A stretch of 64,000 nt of DNA, taken from assembly GCA_025201765.1 (NCBI GenBank), contig MU623371.1, positions 124,001 to 188,000 on the forward strand, given 5' to 3'. The notes under the pieces are model-generated. The model worked only from the letters and a program-made list of their open reading frames with translations, searched no databases and had not been told where the DNA came from. The position numbers and the translations under genes are program-made. Below, piece after piece: positions 13,325 to 26,689 of this stretch (positions are counted from its first letter, which is position 1; every line of letters starts with the position of its first letter). The DNA is from Daldinia sp. FL1419. Lineage: Eukaryota > Ascomycota > Sordariomycetes > Xylariales > Hypoxylaceae.

Positions 13325-14473
13325 TTAAGCCGTGGCGACGCACTGAGAGTAGTACGGGTTCCAAGACTTGCAAGTACCCTCGGCGCAAGCGGTAGGACCG
13401 GCAAAGCCGTTACCGCCGCATTGGCCGTATAGGCTTTGGGCGCCGACGGCACCGGTGGGAGCAACAGTAGGAGTAGCGACGGCCGTAGAAGTGGGAGTGG
13501 TGGGTGCTGCTACACGGGTCGAAGTGGCGAGAGTCGTCGGGGTGGAGACGGCAGCGGTGGAAGTTTGTTGGGAGCTAGGAGCGGCAGTAGTCTGGGTCAC
13601 GGAGGTCTGAGCGGCCGTCGTAGTGGAGGCAGGGGCACTAGTAGGGCTTGCAGCACCACCGTTCCCAACGGTAGCAGTTCCGGTGGCGGTGATAGCAGAT
13701 GAGGACTGGGCGACAGAAGCGGAAGCACCAGAAATTAGAGCGGGACCTGGAATGGTGTAGCTGAGACCGGTGGTATAGATGTTGACGACGATACCAGGGT
13801 CCTCAGCAGAGTATAGCTTGGTACCCAAGACACCGGCAGGAACATCGGTACCGTCACCAGTAATCTCGAGGTTAAAGCATTGAGGGTATGCCTGAGCACC
13901 GTTTGCTTGGCCAGCCGAGTGCAGGGCGATGGTTTCGTGGCGAAGGACGTAGTTACCAGCCTTGATGTTAGCAGGAATCTGGACAAGCCAGGTGTTATTG
14001 TTCTTGATCAGCTCGTCAGAGCCCCAGAAACCGTTCTGTGCCGAGTCATCGATCAGACCGACCTCATCAATTTTGAAGAACTCGAGTGACTCCTTATCAA
14101 CATTCTCGCAGGGGCCGTTGCAAGCTGCGAGGTAGTCGATCATAGGGCCCTTGTGCGACTCAGGCCACGTATTCCAGCTGATGCTGATGCTGTCGCCAGC
14201 CTTCACTTGAGCATGGCCACCTGCCGGAGTGGCAGACTTGTGGCAGATGATGTCAGCACTACCGAAGCTGTTGGGCTCGACGAAACCGTTGTCAGTTTGC
14301 GAGGTGGTCCAGCCGACAACGGTAGGAGGGTTTTGCTGGTAAGGGAAGCTGGTCGGGTCGTAGCCCTGGTAGAAGAGTCCGTCGATGACAATGTGGTCGA
14401 CGTGGCCGTGAGCAGCGACGGTAGCAGCCGACATGAGAGCGGCCACAACGGGGGAGATTCTTGCGATACCCAT
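13325..14473 (-). CDS. Secreted AA9 lytic polysaccharide monooxygenase with C-terminal CBM1
   Basis: Copper-dependent oxidative cleavage of cellulose or related glucans outside the cell. The start is set at the ATG at 14473 ([10 protein letters not shown]), because it gives a signal peptide whose cleavage after AA leaves His as residue 1 ([11 protein letters not shown]), the copper-brace residue of AA9 enzymes. The conserved second brace histidine ([11 protein letters not shown]) and the QCFNLEITG strand with the axial-tyrosine region are visible. A Ser/Thr/Ala-rich linker of about 90 residues leads to a fungal CBM1 ([11 protein letters not shown] to YYSQCVATA) with its cysteines and aromatics. 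Length is 382 residues with no introns. A TATATAA element lies upstream on the minus strand. One of two AA9-CBM1 genes in this window. Confidence 0.93.
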   Translation of the reverse strand: MGIARISPVVAALMSAATVAAHGHVDHIVIDGLFYQGYDPTSFPYQQNPPTVVGWTTSQTDNGFVEPNSFGSADIICHKSATPAGGHAQVKAGDSISISWNTWPESHKGPMIDYLAACNGPCENVDKESLEFFKIDEVGLIDDSAQNGFWGSDELIKNNNTWLVQIPANIKAGNYVLRHETIALHSAGQANGAQAYPQCFNLEITGDGTDVPAGVLGTKLYSAEDPGIVVNIYTTGLSYTIPGPALISGASASVAQSSSAITATGTATVGNGGAASPTSAPASTTTAAQTSVTQTTAAPSSQQTSTAAVSTPTTLATSTRVAAPTTPTSTAVATPTVAPTGAVGAQSLYGQCGGNGFAGPTACAEGTCKSWNPYYSQCVATA

Positions 14474-14703
14474 TGTTGCTGGTTGTGATAGTTGATATAG
14501 TGTAATGAGTGAGCGAATGGTAGAGGATAACAAGTTCTAGTATGGACGGTAGTTGAATGTATCAATCAAGATAGCTGTTCTCACCGGGAGTAGAAATGAA
14601 TGACTGATAAAAAGATAGACTATAGTGAATGGCTAGAGAAATCGACTTCGCAAACTGATGGCGATGGTAAAAGAGAAGGCTGAGGAGATGGTAGCTCGTC
14701 TCG

Positions 14704-14710
14704 TTATATA
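14704..14710 (-). promoter_or_regulatory. TATA-like box of the first AA9 gene
   Basis: TATATAA on the minus strand, about 230 nt upstream of the ATG at 14473, in an otherwise non-coding region. Positional inference only. Confidence 0.35.
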
Positions 14711-16568
14711 CAAATAGAGCCTCAAGGGCGATTCGTGTCGTCGTACATCCATGTATACGATCCTATTATTACAGTTCCTTAAGATCCACCGATGCTAGGG
14801 TACCCCCTAGGGCGCCGAAGGAATGGAGTTGCAGAATTCGACACACGCTGGTGGTCGTGAACTTAAACGAGCATAAGGCGTGTCTATGATTGGTGCGCTA
14901 GACTTGCAATGGGGGCGAGCCTCTACCCCTGTGGACCATGTCGTCTAGAGTTGACCGCAAGCCAGGGTGACAGGCATTTGCAATACCGGTGAACCAGCTT
15001 TTCGGTGCTGTGGGACCTACGACCTACGCCAGCCAACGTCATGTTATGCCCTGGCGGTTAATGCGCCGTTTAGGTCAGCGATGGGAGCGGTGATTTGGTC
15101 TACGTAGGTGTTTAGGTTGACTACAAGCTTATGGAGCTTGGTATTGTTATGGAAAATCTAAGCACCTACCTATTTGATATCCTGAGAATTGGTATCAGAG
15201 CATAGTATCTTACGTCCAAAGCTCGAGCTCGTATTGCGGAGTTGAACTTTTGTTGGTGGGAACAATAGCTCTAACACGGCTCAGGCCGTAATTAAATTAA
15301 ACGGTCCAGGGAGACGCGTTCTTGGCCCGACCACACCATCGGTAGCCACACCTTGGGTTCACGATGGCGTGACATCCGGGAGAGCCACGGCGGTAAATCT
15401 TTTTATTATTCATAGGAATTCATCTGGGGCGAGGAATGACTGATTGACATGTTATGGTAGACTTTTCGATCTTGAATATTATATTACAACCTTTTGGTGT
15501 TATGAATGACGTGGTTAAAATCATGCGTGATCGTGATTTTAATCGTGATAATGAATTTGGTAGATCCGGCTCGAGTTTCCGTTGTCGCGAACAAACTTCA
15601 GCGGAAAGAGTTGAAGGAACCAACCGAGCGGCGCAAATCAGCGGGGGATCAACCTCGGGATGCGAAGAGCAGAGGGCAGCTGCAGGGCTGGAAATAAGTG
15701 GTAAATCAGTGGTACCCACCCCGAGCCCCTGCGTCGATCTCAAACGATCCACATCGCCGTTTCGGACGACCGTAAACGGAAGTGGTCCCGGTTGGTTTCG
15801 TATCATAGCGCCCGATAACGAAGAAAGGGAGCAAGTTCTAGAAGAGACAAAAAATAAGAGAAGAAAAAGTCAGGTAGATTTATCTTGTTGGGCATTCTCT
15901 CCATTTTTGAAACACGAACCATGCTACGTATGAGCAAGCTGTAAATTGGTTACCAGAAATGTTCCAAAGCCAAGCCGATTGGGTGGGTCACCTCATCTTG
16001 AACAACGTGATAAATGATAAGTGGTATGTTTTGCATGTTCTAAAGACCTGGAATGTTTATTGTACCCGCACCGTCATTACCCAGTGGGAGTTTTCATCAC
16101 TATGATTTTATTCTAACTCTGTTATTCTGGGTATATAATTTGTTAGCTGGGTAGCCTCACGTAGAGCTTGTGTTTGTTTATTGGAAATATTTAGTTGCCA
16201 ACTCGACATGTTCTGATTGGAGCTAATAGAGATATTTGAACTCGAGGTCCCCCCCAAATATGCCAATTATCTGATATCAATAGAGTAGATGGTATTAAGT
16301 TTTCACAATCATAAACGTCTATGTACATAACCATGCGTTGCTAGTAGAATCGAGTTCATACGTGATGTATAAGGGGGAATCAAGCCGTATCTCATGAGGC
16401 GCTTTGCTTTGCTTTTCTTTTTTCTTCAGCTAACATAAAATCATACCGAGTTGGGAATAACCTTGGGATATCAACTATGGATATCTCAGCTCCGCTTCTC
16501 TCCCCGTATTTTACCGCCGTCGATAAAAGATTGAATCGTTTGCAGGTGGATAATGTCTGGATAGCTGT
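14711..16568. other. Intergenic region, 1.9 kb, no supported gene
   Basis: A 160-codon plus-strand frame (15454-15933) lacks recognisable features and is not called. No repeats or RNA genes were identified. Confidence 0.4.
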
Positions 16569-18161
16569 TTAGAACTCTCCTTCTCCTCCACCTCCGGCTA
16601 TCCCAGCCGTCCAGAGTCCTACGAGACCCCACCAACTGACCTTCCATCCCCTCCAGAGACCTTCTAGTCCCTGGCCCTTTTTGTACACCACTTCCGCGGC
16701 GGTTTTGGCTTGCTTTGCTCTTCTACCCCGGGATGCAGTTTTGGTGGGTACTGCGTATACCGCCCTTGACCCCTCCTCAGCAGCAATTGTGTACATCGTA
16801 CCGAACACCCCGTTATATGGCCCCGGCGGTACGATAGTCTCCAGCTTATCTGTCTGATCGAGAGCATCCAAATATGTGTGTTCTGATAATACCGCCACTT
16901 GACCACGGCGGAGGACTGTTTCTAACGGTAGCTTGACGAATAAGGATGTACACGAAGTGCAAAATTTGGCCACGGAGAAAGTCATGGGTGACTGCTCGCG
17001 GTCGATCAGGAATTGGGTCCGCAGGACTAGAGGGGTAGATAATGTGAGGAGTGGGTGAACGAGAGAGTTAAGAATAGTGGGTGCTAATAGGGATGTTGGG
17101 CACATCCACGAAGGTAGTGATCGTAGAGTTGCTAGGGTCCGCCGCGGGGTACGGCTGGTGGATGTGACGATCAATCTTGTCCTGACAAGGTCGAGAGGGG
17201 CTAATATGAGTCCCGTCGCGACAGCAGCGGCAGCAGCAACACATAACGACGCCCACGGGTATGGCGATGCGACGTCGACTAGCCTATCGACGTCATCTTT
17301 CAAGCCAAGATCTGGAACGTTTAATAACGCGCTCAGCAAGCTGCGCGACCAGTTCTCAAACAGCGACTGCAGCACCGTATAGAGAAATGTAGCATTTGTC
17401 CCTTTCCAGACCCCCCATACCGACTCCTTAGACCATAATTGTGACAGTACGTCGAGTATCGAGTTGGGCCGCTTTAGGGCGAGATGATGTGGCAGGGCAG
17501 CAGGTCTCGTAGGTGACTTGGCGGGTTCTGCGGGTGATGAATCCCTTCTCTTGCTTGACTTTGTGGAGGGTGTAGGTGTATAAGGCGTGTTAGAGGTAAA
17601 GTATGAAGAACCTTCTGGATCGGAGTCGGACTCGGCCTCCTATAGCGATGTTAGCTAGGGTCGTCGTTCTTCGACTTGAGACATGAGCTAGAAGAAATTG
17701 GCTATTATTACCTCATCCCATACCGAACGCTTGGGGGCGACGATATTTGGGCTAGGAAGACTCGGGCTAGAAATTCCTGGGCTGGCTGCCCTGGGGGCGG
17801 GCTTCGGGGCGGGTTGGGAATTTAACCCTCCTAGATCGTCTTGACTCCTCACTTGCAAAATCGTCTTGGCTACCTCGAAAGGCTGAGCCATCGTCACCGA
17901 CATGTACTTCCATACTAACTCGTCCAATAGACTCTTAACAGATTGTATGGTGGAAGGTGATATGTCGTCGAGGTGATCCTTATAGTCTATATCCGGAAAG
18001 ATATCGCGAGCCCTAGACGCGTATTTACTCGGCGTTGAAGCTGTCGCATTTCCTTGGGAGAAAGGATTCGGTTGCGAGGGGAGGGACCCGGCTTTTTCTC
18101 CTATAGAAGGTGGTATATAATAAGGGCGCAGAGGGTTTACACCTTCTCTTGTTGTGGACAT
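16569..18161 (-). CDS. UGO1: Ugo1-like mitochondrial outer-membrane fusion protein (mitochondrial carrier fold), two exons
   Basis: Modified mitochondrial carrier protein needed for mitochondrial fusion (Ugo1 family, partner of Fzo1 and Mgm1 in yeast). Exons are 18161-17712 and 17639-16569 on the minus strand, giving about 506 residues. The intron has donor GTAATA and acceptor TATAG and keeps phase 0. The start at 18161 (MSTTREGVNPLRPYYIPPS) fits the family better than an ATG four codons upstream. Carrier-like segments are visible (VWKYMSVTMAQPFEVAKTIL; AAAVATGLILAPLDLVRTRL), and a serine/proline-rich insert separates the halves. Assignment rests on overall fold and this conserved N-terminus. 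A 16-T homopolymer lies just upstream of the start. Confidence 0.85.
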
Positions 18162-18945
18162 TTCGAATGGCATAGACAGAGCTCTTCTCTTCTTTTTTTT
18201 TTTTTTTTCCGTCTATGTACTATTACGCTGCGAGTATCATTGTACAAGTGAAAAGATACAAAGATTATCGTGGGGTGGAGGGACTGAGTTGTCTAGGCGG
18301 TATTAGGTAAGCTAAGGGAACCAATGCGAGCTTTAGCCAAGCTATCTACCTAGGTACATGTCCGGTTCGTGAGAGTGGGATTACCTACCTTGCATGTGTG
18401 GTACAATACGCCAATATACATATTTGTGCGGCCCAAAAAATTATGGATTTTTTTTCGATCTTATCTTATCTTCATATCGATAACATCATACCGATAAGAT
18501 AAACCCTTGGGAAAGAAGCCCAAAAAAAAAGAAGTACAGAGTAAAAGCTCCAAAGGATCGGACACCGGCATTCCCTTGTACTCGGGCCGCTTTCAAGATT
18601 TTATCGGAGCTAATTGAATTCGGCTTTCTCTCATTCGCCAGAATTTTGTCGCATCGCATCGTAGAGTATCGTTTTACTATTCTAGTTTAGTTATTTTTCT
18701 CATGTTGGATGCAAGTAACCTCCAATTCGTATGCTTGTTGGTTTAACCCCCCCCAGATGGAGTGACTACAATAAGAGCCTCATGTTCTTCAGGGCAAATA
18801 TTTAACTAAGCCTTGATCCGTTCGAAATACTTAGCTCCTAGGTAAATATCGTCCTAGGTAGTTTCTATCCTTCCAACGTTCACAGCTCCCCTTCGCCGAA
18901 CCCCCCGAGTGCTAGCCATAATCCCTCGGACCTCATCTCGACATA
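18162..18945. other. Divergent promoter region between UGO1 and ferredoxin genes
   Basis: About 780 nt holding a poly-T run (18193-18208), a TACCTAGGTA palindrome at 18347 and two CCTAGGTA half sites near 18840-18860. It must contain both promoters. No TATA box was recognised. Confidence 0.45.
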
Positions 18946-19568
18946 ATGGCGGCTCCTCGAGCTCTCACTCGAAGCATACAAAAGCTTCAATTCTCCTCCG
19001 CTCAGTATCTGTCGCATTTTAGCCGGCCCACACTCTCCGCGTATGGCAGGATAAGATCTGAGGCGTCGTTAATATGCCACAACCGAGCAAGCGCTTCGAT
19101 ACTCCGACCGTTTAGCACATCTCCTCTACGTCAACATGGACATATACATCCGCCGAAGCCAGGCGAGGAGTAAGACTTTATTATGATAGCGCAACGTCAC
19201 ACGGCTAACCTCTGCTTAGGCTCTACGTGACGTTTATCGACAAGGAAGGCAAGGAACATAAGCTCGCCGTATCGAAGGGAGACAATCTTCTAGACATTGC
19301 GCAAGCGCACGATCTAGAGATGGAGGGGGCGTGCGGTGGCTCATGTGCGTGCTCGACGTGCCACGTTATCGTCATGGACGAAGAATACTACGAGAAGATG
19401 CCCGAGCCTGAAGATGACGAGAACGACATGCTGGATTTGGCCTTCGGCTTAACCGAAACGAGTCGACTAGGCTGTCAGGTGGTCATGACGAAGGAACTAG
19501 ATGGGCTAAGGGTCAAGCTTCCTTCCATGACGAGGAATCTACAAGCGAGTGATTTCGGCTCCAAGTGA
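18946..19568 (+). CDS. YAH1: Mitochondrial adrenodoxin-type [2Fe-2S] ferredoxin, two exons
   Basis: Electron carrier of the mitochondrial matrix for iron-sulfur cluster assembly and haem A/ubiquinone synthesis (Yah1/adrenodoxin family). Exons are 18946-19169 and 19220-19568 (GTAAGA donor, CTTAG acceptor), giving 190 residues. The first exon encodes a basic, Ser/Arg-rich mitochondrial targeting sequence. The ferredoxin domain has all four cluster ligands in vertebrate-type spacing (C-x5-C-x2-C in ACGGSCACSTCH, and the fourth in RLGCQVV). Length and motifs are those of a complete functional protein. It is an essential housekeeping gene in yeast. Confidence 0.95.
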
Positions 19569-19883
19569 CGAAAGACATAGCCCGCCGGGGATAAAGGCAA
19601 GGGATTGATATCAAGAACCATCGAAATGTACCATTATAACGACAGGTAGGGCGTAATGCGCTGGCGTGCCGAGCGTGACGGCAGCATTGCAATTGACGGC
19701 CTGGATAAAACTACCTAGTGAGCCTTACGATACGATGTACTATACTCGCGGCAAGATAGTTATAGCTGGCTTGGAGATAGGACGAAGCCCCCAACTCTTA
19801 ACGAGGTCATGTTCATGAAGTAATTTTGGTATCATTCCATAAGATGCGACTCTAAAAATCCAACACGCGCGCATAAAAAATTA
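19569..19883. other. Convergent 3' intergenic region
   Basis: About 315 nt between the stop codons of the ferredoxin and Rrp15 genes. It should hold both 3' UTRs; no other feature is seen. Confidence 0.5.
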
Positions 19884-20855
19884 TTAAGCTTCTTCCAGCG
19901 CCCCCTTCTTCAACTTCCCGCCGCCTCCAGCGATAAGATCTAAGAAACCCTGTCGGCTCATCTCGTTAATCTTTTCCTGGCGCCTCTGAACTCCCACAAT
20001 GCCATCTTTTCGTGTATCCCTCTCGGCCTCGGCAGCTCGTTCTTGTGCCTCTCTGACGGCGCGAAATAGCATGACGACACCACGATGCGCCACCCTCTTC
20101 AAGCGCTTCTCCGTCTGCTGAATTTCTTGGGTAGACGCCTCGGGGTGACCTTCCTCGTCGACGGCACCGACTAATACGTCCTTTACACGTCCCTTTTCCT
20201 GCGCCAATCGCTTCTGTTCCCGCAAGTGCCGTCGCGCCTTGGCCTCTAGCGCATTGTCGACAGCTTCTTTGGCAGCTTGATGGGCCTCGGCGCTGCGCGA
20301 GAGGACTGGGTCGGCACGTCGCGTAGTGGATAGCTTGGTGGAGAGAATTTTGGACATGGACGTCGCAAAAGCATCGGGGTCGTTACGTTTTGATTTCGAT
20401 TTTTTTGACTGGGCTGTTCCCGATGGATCATCACCTACATCCGAATCGTCTTCCGAACCTTCATATTCGTCGTTTTCGTCCTCGTCCTCGTCTAATTCGG
20501 CTTCCGGGCTTTTATCGCGAGCTTCATCTTTGACAGATTCCTTTGGTAGCTTTTTTTGTTGTTTTGAGACAGACTTGGATCTTCGCGCGACATCACGATC
20601 CGAGTCCGAGTCCGAATCCGAGTCTGATCTCGAGTCTGAGTCTGACCCGGACGAGACGTCGTCTACGGCGACATTATCGAGGTCCTCGTTGTCCGAATCG
20701 AGCAGATCAACGGGTCGGAATTCGGTATTGGCGCCATCTTCTTCGGAATCGCTGTGATATTCCGGTACCTTCCTCTGCTTCTTCTTCGGTCTTTGAGATT
20801 TGGATTTAACACCTGAGTCTTGATGATTTCGCTTTTTCAAGTTCGGGCCGGCCAT
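19884..20855 (-). CDS. RRP15: Rrp15-family 60S ribosome biogenesis protein
   Basis: Nucleolar factor for pre-60S maturation and rRNA processing. Intronless, 323 residues from ATG at 20855. The N-terminal third is Lys-rich and then strongly acidic and serine-rich (a long Ser-Asp run around residues 70-85), as usual in nucleolar proteins. The conserved Rrp15 core begins at FATSMSKILSTKLSTTRRA, followed by a long charged helical region and the C-terminal RQGFLDLIAGGGGKLKKG. Its start lies only about 140 bp from the AT-rich island, so its promoter must be short or reach into the island edge. Confidence 0.9.
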   Translation of the reverse strand: MAGPNLKKRNHQDSGVKSKSQRPKKKQRKVPEYHSDSEEDGANTEFRPVDLLDSDNEDLDNVAVDDVSSGSDSDSRSDSDSDSDSDRDVARRSKSVSKQQKKLPKESVKDEARDKSPEAELDEDEDENDEYEGSEDDSDVGDDPSGTAQSKKSKSKRNDPDAFATSMSKILSTKLSTTRRADPVLSRSAEAHQAAKEAVDNALEAKARRHLREQKRLAQEKGRVKDVLVGAVDEEGHPEASTQEIQQTEKRLKRVAHRGVVMLFRAVREAQERAAEAERDTRKDGIVGVQRRQEKINEMSRQGFLDLIAGGGGKLKKGALEEA

Positions 20856-20997
20856 GGTGTATGTAAAGTACGGAATGTATTTTTATGTATATTTAGATCC
20901 TCTTGTTCAATTGAAGCGATAAGCTCTCGACTTTCTTTTTTTTTTTCGCGAAATCTTCCAATTGCAAGGTATTGTCCCACTTAGTAGCTCCCCGTAT

Positions 20998-21037
20998 GGA
21001 GGCCTATATGTACAACTTTGCCAAAATCAATTTTTTG
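20998..21037 (+). repeat. Left terminal inverted repeat of the AT island
   Basis: 40 bp starting GGAGGCCTATATG. It pairs with 26650-26689 at 35 of 40 positions and is preceded by GTAT. Confidence 0.75.
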
Positions 21038-22622
21038 TGCAAATTAAACTGAATTTAGGCAAATGCCGTACCTATTTTATTAATAAAATATTTAAAAAAT
21101 AATAATAAATATTTTACATTTATATAATTTAAATTAATATTTATTAATAATAATTTATTAAAATATATTTATTAATAAAATAAAATAATATATAAATAAA
21201 AGAAATTTATATAATATAATTATAAAAAATATTATATAATTTAAAATCATATATTATAATAATTATAATTTAATTGATATATATATTTAATTATTATATC
21301 CTAATTTTATTTCACTTTTATATAAAAAGATTATTTAAGTTATTTATTTGATATATAAAGAAAAATTATATAATAATTATCTTAAATTATAATAAATTTT
21401 TAATTATAATATTTTTATTTAATTTATTTAATATTTAATTTTTTTAATATTATATATTTATATAATTATATAAAATAAATTAAGAATTTATTCTAATTTA
21501 ATTGGATTTTCTTAAATATTTGCTTTAGGGAGAGGGGTTGGGAATAAGATTTCAGGAAGGTAGTGTACCTTACGGCAGTAATGTAAATCAAAAGGTTTAT
21601 TATTATTGTTATTTGAATTATTATCTTATATATCACATCTAATAATATAGTCCTAGAATTTATAATTAGTATAATAACCACCAAAATAGTTTTGTAATTT
21701 AATATAAATTAAGAACGATTTATTATAACTATCTAAATATTGTACAGATTGTTCTTAATAAGCCTAATATAGCCTTGGAATAATAACTCTACAACTTATA
21801 ATAAAAAGGGTATTAATATAACTTGGTTTCAATATTATTACCTACCCAGGGCTAATAGACCCTCATACAACAATCATAAATCAATCGGGTAAAGCCAAAA
21901 TAATACGCTAAACTTTATTAAAACAATACAGAGCCATTTTTTACCCTTTGATAAAAAGGAATATAAAAAGGCTTATATTTTATTAGATAATTAATTTATC
22001 CAAATTATGCCACCTATTTTAGGAAACCTCCTATTATAATATTAAAATTTATATAAAAGGTGGATAAAAATATATTATACTTAAAGATTCCAATTTGATA
22101 AGGGAATAAGGATTTGGTTAGGATATAATTTATAATTTTTAAATATATATTAATAATTATTTAAATTTAATATAGGTTTTTTATTTATATAAAAATAATA
22201 TAATATTATTATTAATATAATTAATGTTATTAATATTATTTAAATGATAATTAAAAAGGAAAGAAAAATAAGATGAAATTTATTTATAAAAAAATTTTTA
22301 AATAAAAAGAAATTTTTATATAATTAAAATTTCTTTAATATAATTATAGGTTTTTATTATATAATTTTAATAGAATTCTTTTATATATTTATTATTATTA
22401 ATTATATTAATGTATTAATTTATATATAATAATATATTTATATAATACCTAAATTATATAAATAAAATTTAAAATCTTTTATAATTATTTTAATATAAAA
22501 TTTTATTATATAAATAATTAAATATTATCTTTTAAAATAAAAGTTATCATATATTATATTATTATTATTTATTTTTTGTTAGGTAAAATATCTATTTATT
22601 TATTTTACATTTTTAATTATAT

Positions 22623-22653
<31 letters not shown>

Positions 22654-25600
22654 AATAAAAAGAAATTTATATATGATTTTCTTTTTTTTCCTTCTTTCTT
22701 TCTTATTTCTTTTCTTTTTCCTTTTATTCTTTATTTTATATAATATTTAAATTATTTATTAAAATAATTAATATTTATTTTCTTTTTTAAATATTTGATG
22801 CTTTTCATATTAATATAAAAGTAATTAATTTAAGTTTTTATCAATTTTACAGCGTACCACTCTAACATATAAAGGATATATCTTTGAATAAACCTACATT
22901 ACATCATATAAAAAATATATATTTAAATAATATTATATCCTATTATATTAATAATATATCTTTAAACAAACTTATTATTATTCTTAATAACAATAAAAAT
23001 AATAATCATTCTTTAACATAATTTATTAAAAGAATCAATCCTAAATCATATAAAAATAATAATATATTTTCCCCAACCAACCAATTAACAGTTTTTTGTT
23101 GGCCTCGTCCGAACCCTTATCCTCTTTTATTAAAAATAAAATTTAATATCTTTCCTATAACATAAGTTCCTATTTTATTTGAAGCCTTATAAAAAACCTA
23201 ATAATTAATTACTAATTTTTTTTTAAAAATTATTAAATTTTTTAATATTATATAAAATAAATTATTAAAAAAATATTTATTTTTTAATAATATTTAATTT
23301 TATTTTAATTTAAATATTTATATTATAAAATTTATTTTTGATAAAAATAACGAACTTTTAATGTTACTTTTTGTATATAATTTCTTTAAAATTTTTTACA
23401 ATTATGATATTATTATATAAAAAGAGAAGATCTTCAGTATCCATAATTGGTAAGAAAGATTAATTTCTTAAAATTTCTAATATAAGAAAAATTTAAATAA
23501 AACATATCCTATTACTTTTTATAAAACTTTAACAAATCAAACTTTTACAAATTTAAATATTAAAATAAAAAATATAAAAAATATTTATATAATTTAAAAT
23601 AATTTTTTATTAATTAAGTTATAAAATGGTAAAAAATATTAAAAAATATTTATTATTTATTAAAAAATTTATATAATTTTTAAAGTTAAGATAAATTTCC
23701 TTTCCCCTAATATTTATATAAAGGTTAAAAATAATTTTAATAATATATTAATTAAATTTGAGGATTTTAGACCTATTAAGGCTAAACATTTTAACCCTAT
23801 GATTAAAGCTGAATTCCAAAAAGATAACCTTTTTATATAAAGTTGGGAAAAGATAAGGAAATATAAGGCATTTATTTTTATATTAACTGGTTCCGGTTAA
23901 TCTCATGAGCCTCCTTAGCCTCCTCAGTTTCCTTAACCTCTTCAAATTCCCAAGCCTTAAAAATTAATATATAAAAGTGAAAAATTACTTATACCTATAA
24001 AAGAAATATTTAAATTACTATATTATTCAACCCTTCCACCATAATTGATTATTCTAAAATATATTAGGTTTATTTATTATAAAATATTATTATTATTTTT
24101 TAAATAAAATAAATTATTAATTATTTTATTATTAAAATTACTAATTCCCAAAATGGTTTATTATATGAATTTTATAATTAAAAATATTAATAAAAATTTA
24201 AAAATGTTTTTTACTTTTAAAATTATTAATATAATTAATATATCTTTAAATATTAATTATTTAATATTTAAAGATATTTTTAAAGATATAGAAAAGGTTA
24301 TTAAAAAGGTAATTTTTGTTTAGAATTCTTCTTATATAAATAAAGCTGTACCTGTTTGTTGTTTTGGGGAATGATTATATTTAAAATAAGGGTTTTTTTA
24401 TAAATTAAATAATTTAAATAAATAGGTACTTAAATAATCTATATAAAAATTAATTAAAAAAAAAAATCAATTACTTACTAACTATTATATAATCATTTTT
24501 AACCCCTTATTCCTTATCCCTAATTTATTTATATTATAACTATAACTATTATACAAATTTTATTATAACTTATCATTATTTTTAATATAATTATTAATAT
24601 TATTTTTATTATTATTATTATTATTATCCTTATTATTATTACCCATATTGTATAATTTTTACCTAATATTCCATTAATTATTAAAATCCATATTATTTTT
24701 ATATATTTTTTTATATTTTAAAAATTCTTTATATTCTATAATTTTAATATTTTCTAATATTTAAAAAAAATTAAATTCTTTTTTAATATTATTTTTTTTT
24801 TTGTAAATCTTTTATATAATTATATTAAATTAATTTTTTAATAAAAAATTTTTAATTTTAATTAATTTTTTTTCTATTCTAATTAAATCATTTCAAATAA
24901 AAGGTATTAATAAATATAACCTTATAGGATTACCATTTTTAAATTTTATTTGGATTTCTGTACGAAGTTTATTATAAATTTTTATAAATGGTTATTACCA
25001 ATTATTTTCTTTTATACAATTTAGGTTAATATTATAAAATTTTTTTTTATATTATTATAAAATATTATTTAAAAAAAATTAATTAATATTATTATTCTTT
25101 ATTATAGCTTTAATTTTAATTAAAATAATAATATTAATAAAAGTACCTTATTATAAAATAAAATTAATATTAAAAATAAAAAAATTATTTTAAAGGTAGT
25201 TTTATAAGGCATTTATATAATTATATTACATATAAATATTATAATTATTCTATAATTTAATAAAAATTTTAATTTTATTTTTTATAATTAATATATAAAT
25301 AATAAAAAATATAATTTAACAAATTAGGTTATTAAAAATCTATATTCTTTCAACTTCTATCCAATAAAATAAAGATTATATATATATATTAATATTTAAT
25401 ATATTTTATATAAATATAGGTTAATTTATCTTTTAATAATTTAAATAAAAACATTAAAATTAATTCTATTAAAATTTAATTCTAATATTATTTATATTAC
25501 AACCATAATAAAAATAATCATTAAATTCCATAATAAATCTATTATAATTCTTATAGAAGGCTTATATGAGGGTCCAATATGCAACTGATAATAAAGGTAA

Positions 25601-26649
25601 TTTTTTACCCCTATTTGCATGGCATATATAAAATATATATCCCAATTTTTGTATAATATATAAATATTATTTTAAAATATTTATAACAATATTTTTAATA
25701 TATAAAATTTAATATTAAACAAAAAACCTTAAATATTCATTTATTATATTATATATATAAATCCCTTAAAAAAAAAATTTATTATAATTATTAATATTTT
25801 AAATTTAATTTAAATTATATATAATAAATTCTCTCTTTTACCTTCATTTTTATTATATATGTTAATAGATAGTATTAGAGAAGAATTTTTTATAAATTTT
25901 GTATAAAATATCTTTATATTATATTAAAATTTATTATAAAAAATGATAATATTTGTATAAATTAAGGGAAATAATTCCCATTTTTATCCTAAATATAATT
26001 ATATAAATATTACCACCCTAATTTGCCTATATACCCAGAATTCTTAATTTCTTCAAAAATAATAACTTAAATAATATTAATTTATAATTATTTTTCTTTA
26101 AATATAATTATATAATATTTTAAATTAAAATCAAATCAAATTTTTTATAATTATTATAATAAAAAATTATAACCTTTAATTTTAAATATTTTATATATTT
26201 TTTTATTAATTAATTAAAATTAAAAAAATAAATATAATATTTTATTTTTAAAATCTTTAAAGAAAATATTTATTTAAATATAATATTACTTATATAATTT
26301 TTATTTTTTTAATATATAATTTAATATTTTAAAAATAGATTTTTATTGATATTTTTGATAGAAATTGGATAGAATTTGTTATGTAATAAGGTTCTTATTA
26401 AATTAAATAATAATCTAATCTTTATAAAACTCAAAATTTATAAATTATCTTCCCATTTTAATATTAAAATATCATACGAAATGGGAATAATAATAAGGAA
26501 ATGGATTGAAATATAGCTATAAGCCTTTAATATACCCTTTATATATATTTATCTATTATATTTTATCTATATAATATATAAATATTTAGATATAATTATA
26601 AAATATATAATTCATACATACACTAAATACAATATTACCCTTTTCAATC

Positions 26650-26689
26650 CAAAACATTGATTTTGGCAAAGTGTCACATATGGGCCTCC
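26650..26689 (-). repeat. Right terminal inverted repeat of the AT island
   Basis: On the minus strand it starts GGAGGCCCATATG. Its partner is 20998-21037, and GTAT follows on the plus strand. Confidence 0.75.

Larger units (their letters stand above)
20998..26689. mobile_element. 5.7-kb AT-rich island bounded by 40-bp terminal inverted repeats (probable RIP-degraded DNA transposon)
   Basis: Almost all of this segment is A and T, with stops in every frame, unlike both flanks. The ends match as inverted repeats: 20998-21037 against the reverse complement of 26650-26689, 35 of 40 positions identical, both starting GGAGGCC and sharing CTTTGCCAAAATCAAT. GTAT directly precedes the left end (20994-20997) and directly follows the right end (26690-26693), so a 4-bp target duplication is possible; a TA duplication with the TIR one base longer is an alternative. 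No transposase frame survives. The extreme AT bias fits repeat-induced point mutation. Slightly less AT-rich patches near 21840-21960, 23880-23960 and 25560-25630 may be the best-preserved remnants. Superfamily cannot be assigned and nested insertions are possible. Confidence 0.75.

Noticed and set aside
13436..13702. Gly/Ser-rich plus-strand frame
   Set aside because: Antisense of the Ser/Thr/Ala linker of the first AA9 LPMO.
15454..15933. Plus-strand frame of 159 codons
   Set aside because: No recognisable domain and an unbalanced composition; an overlapping minus-strand frame is equally open, so I could not choose a coding strand.
20326..20757. Serine-rich plus-strand frame
   Set aside because: It is the antisense of the acidic Ser/Asp repeats of Rrp15.
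20998..26689. AT island as a nuclear copy of mitochondrial DNA or a centromere
   Set aside because: No mitochondrial gene remnant is recognisable, and the matched terminal repeats at its borders favour a transposon. A small centromere cannot be excluded by eye.
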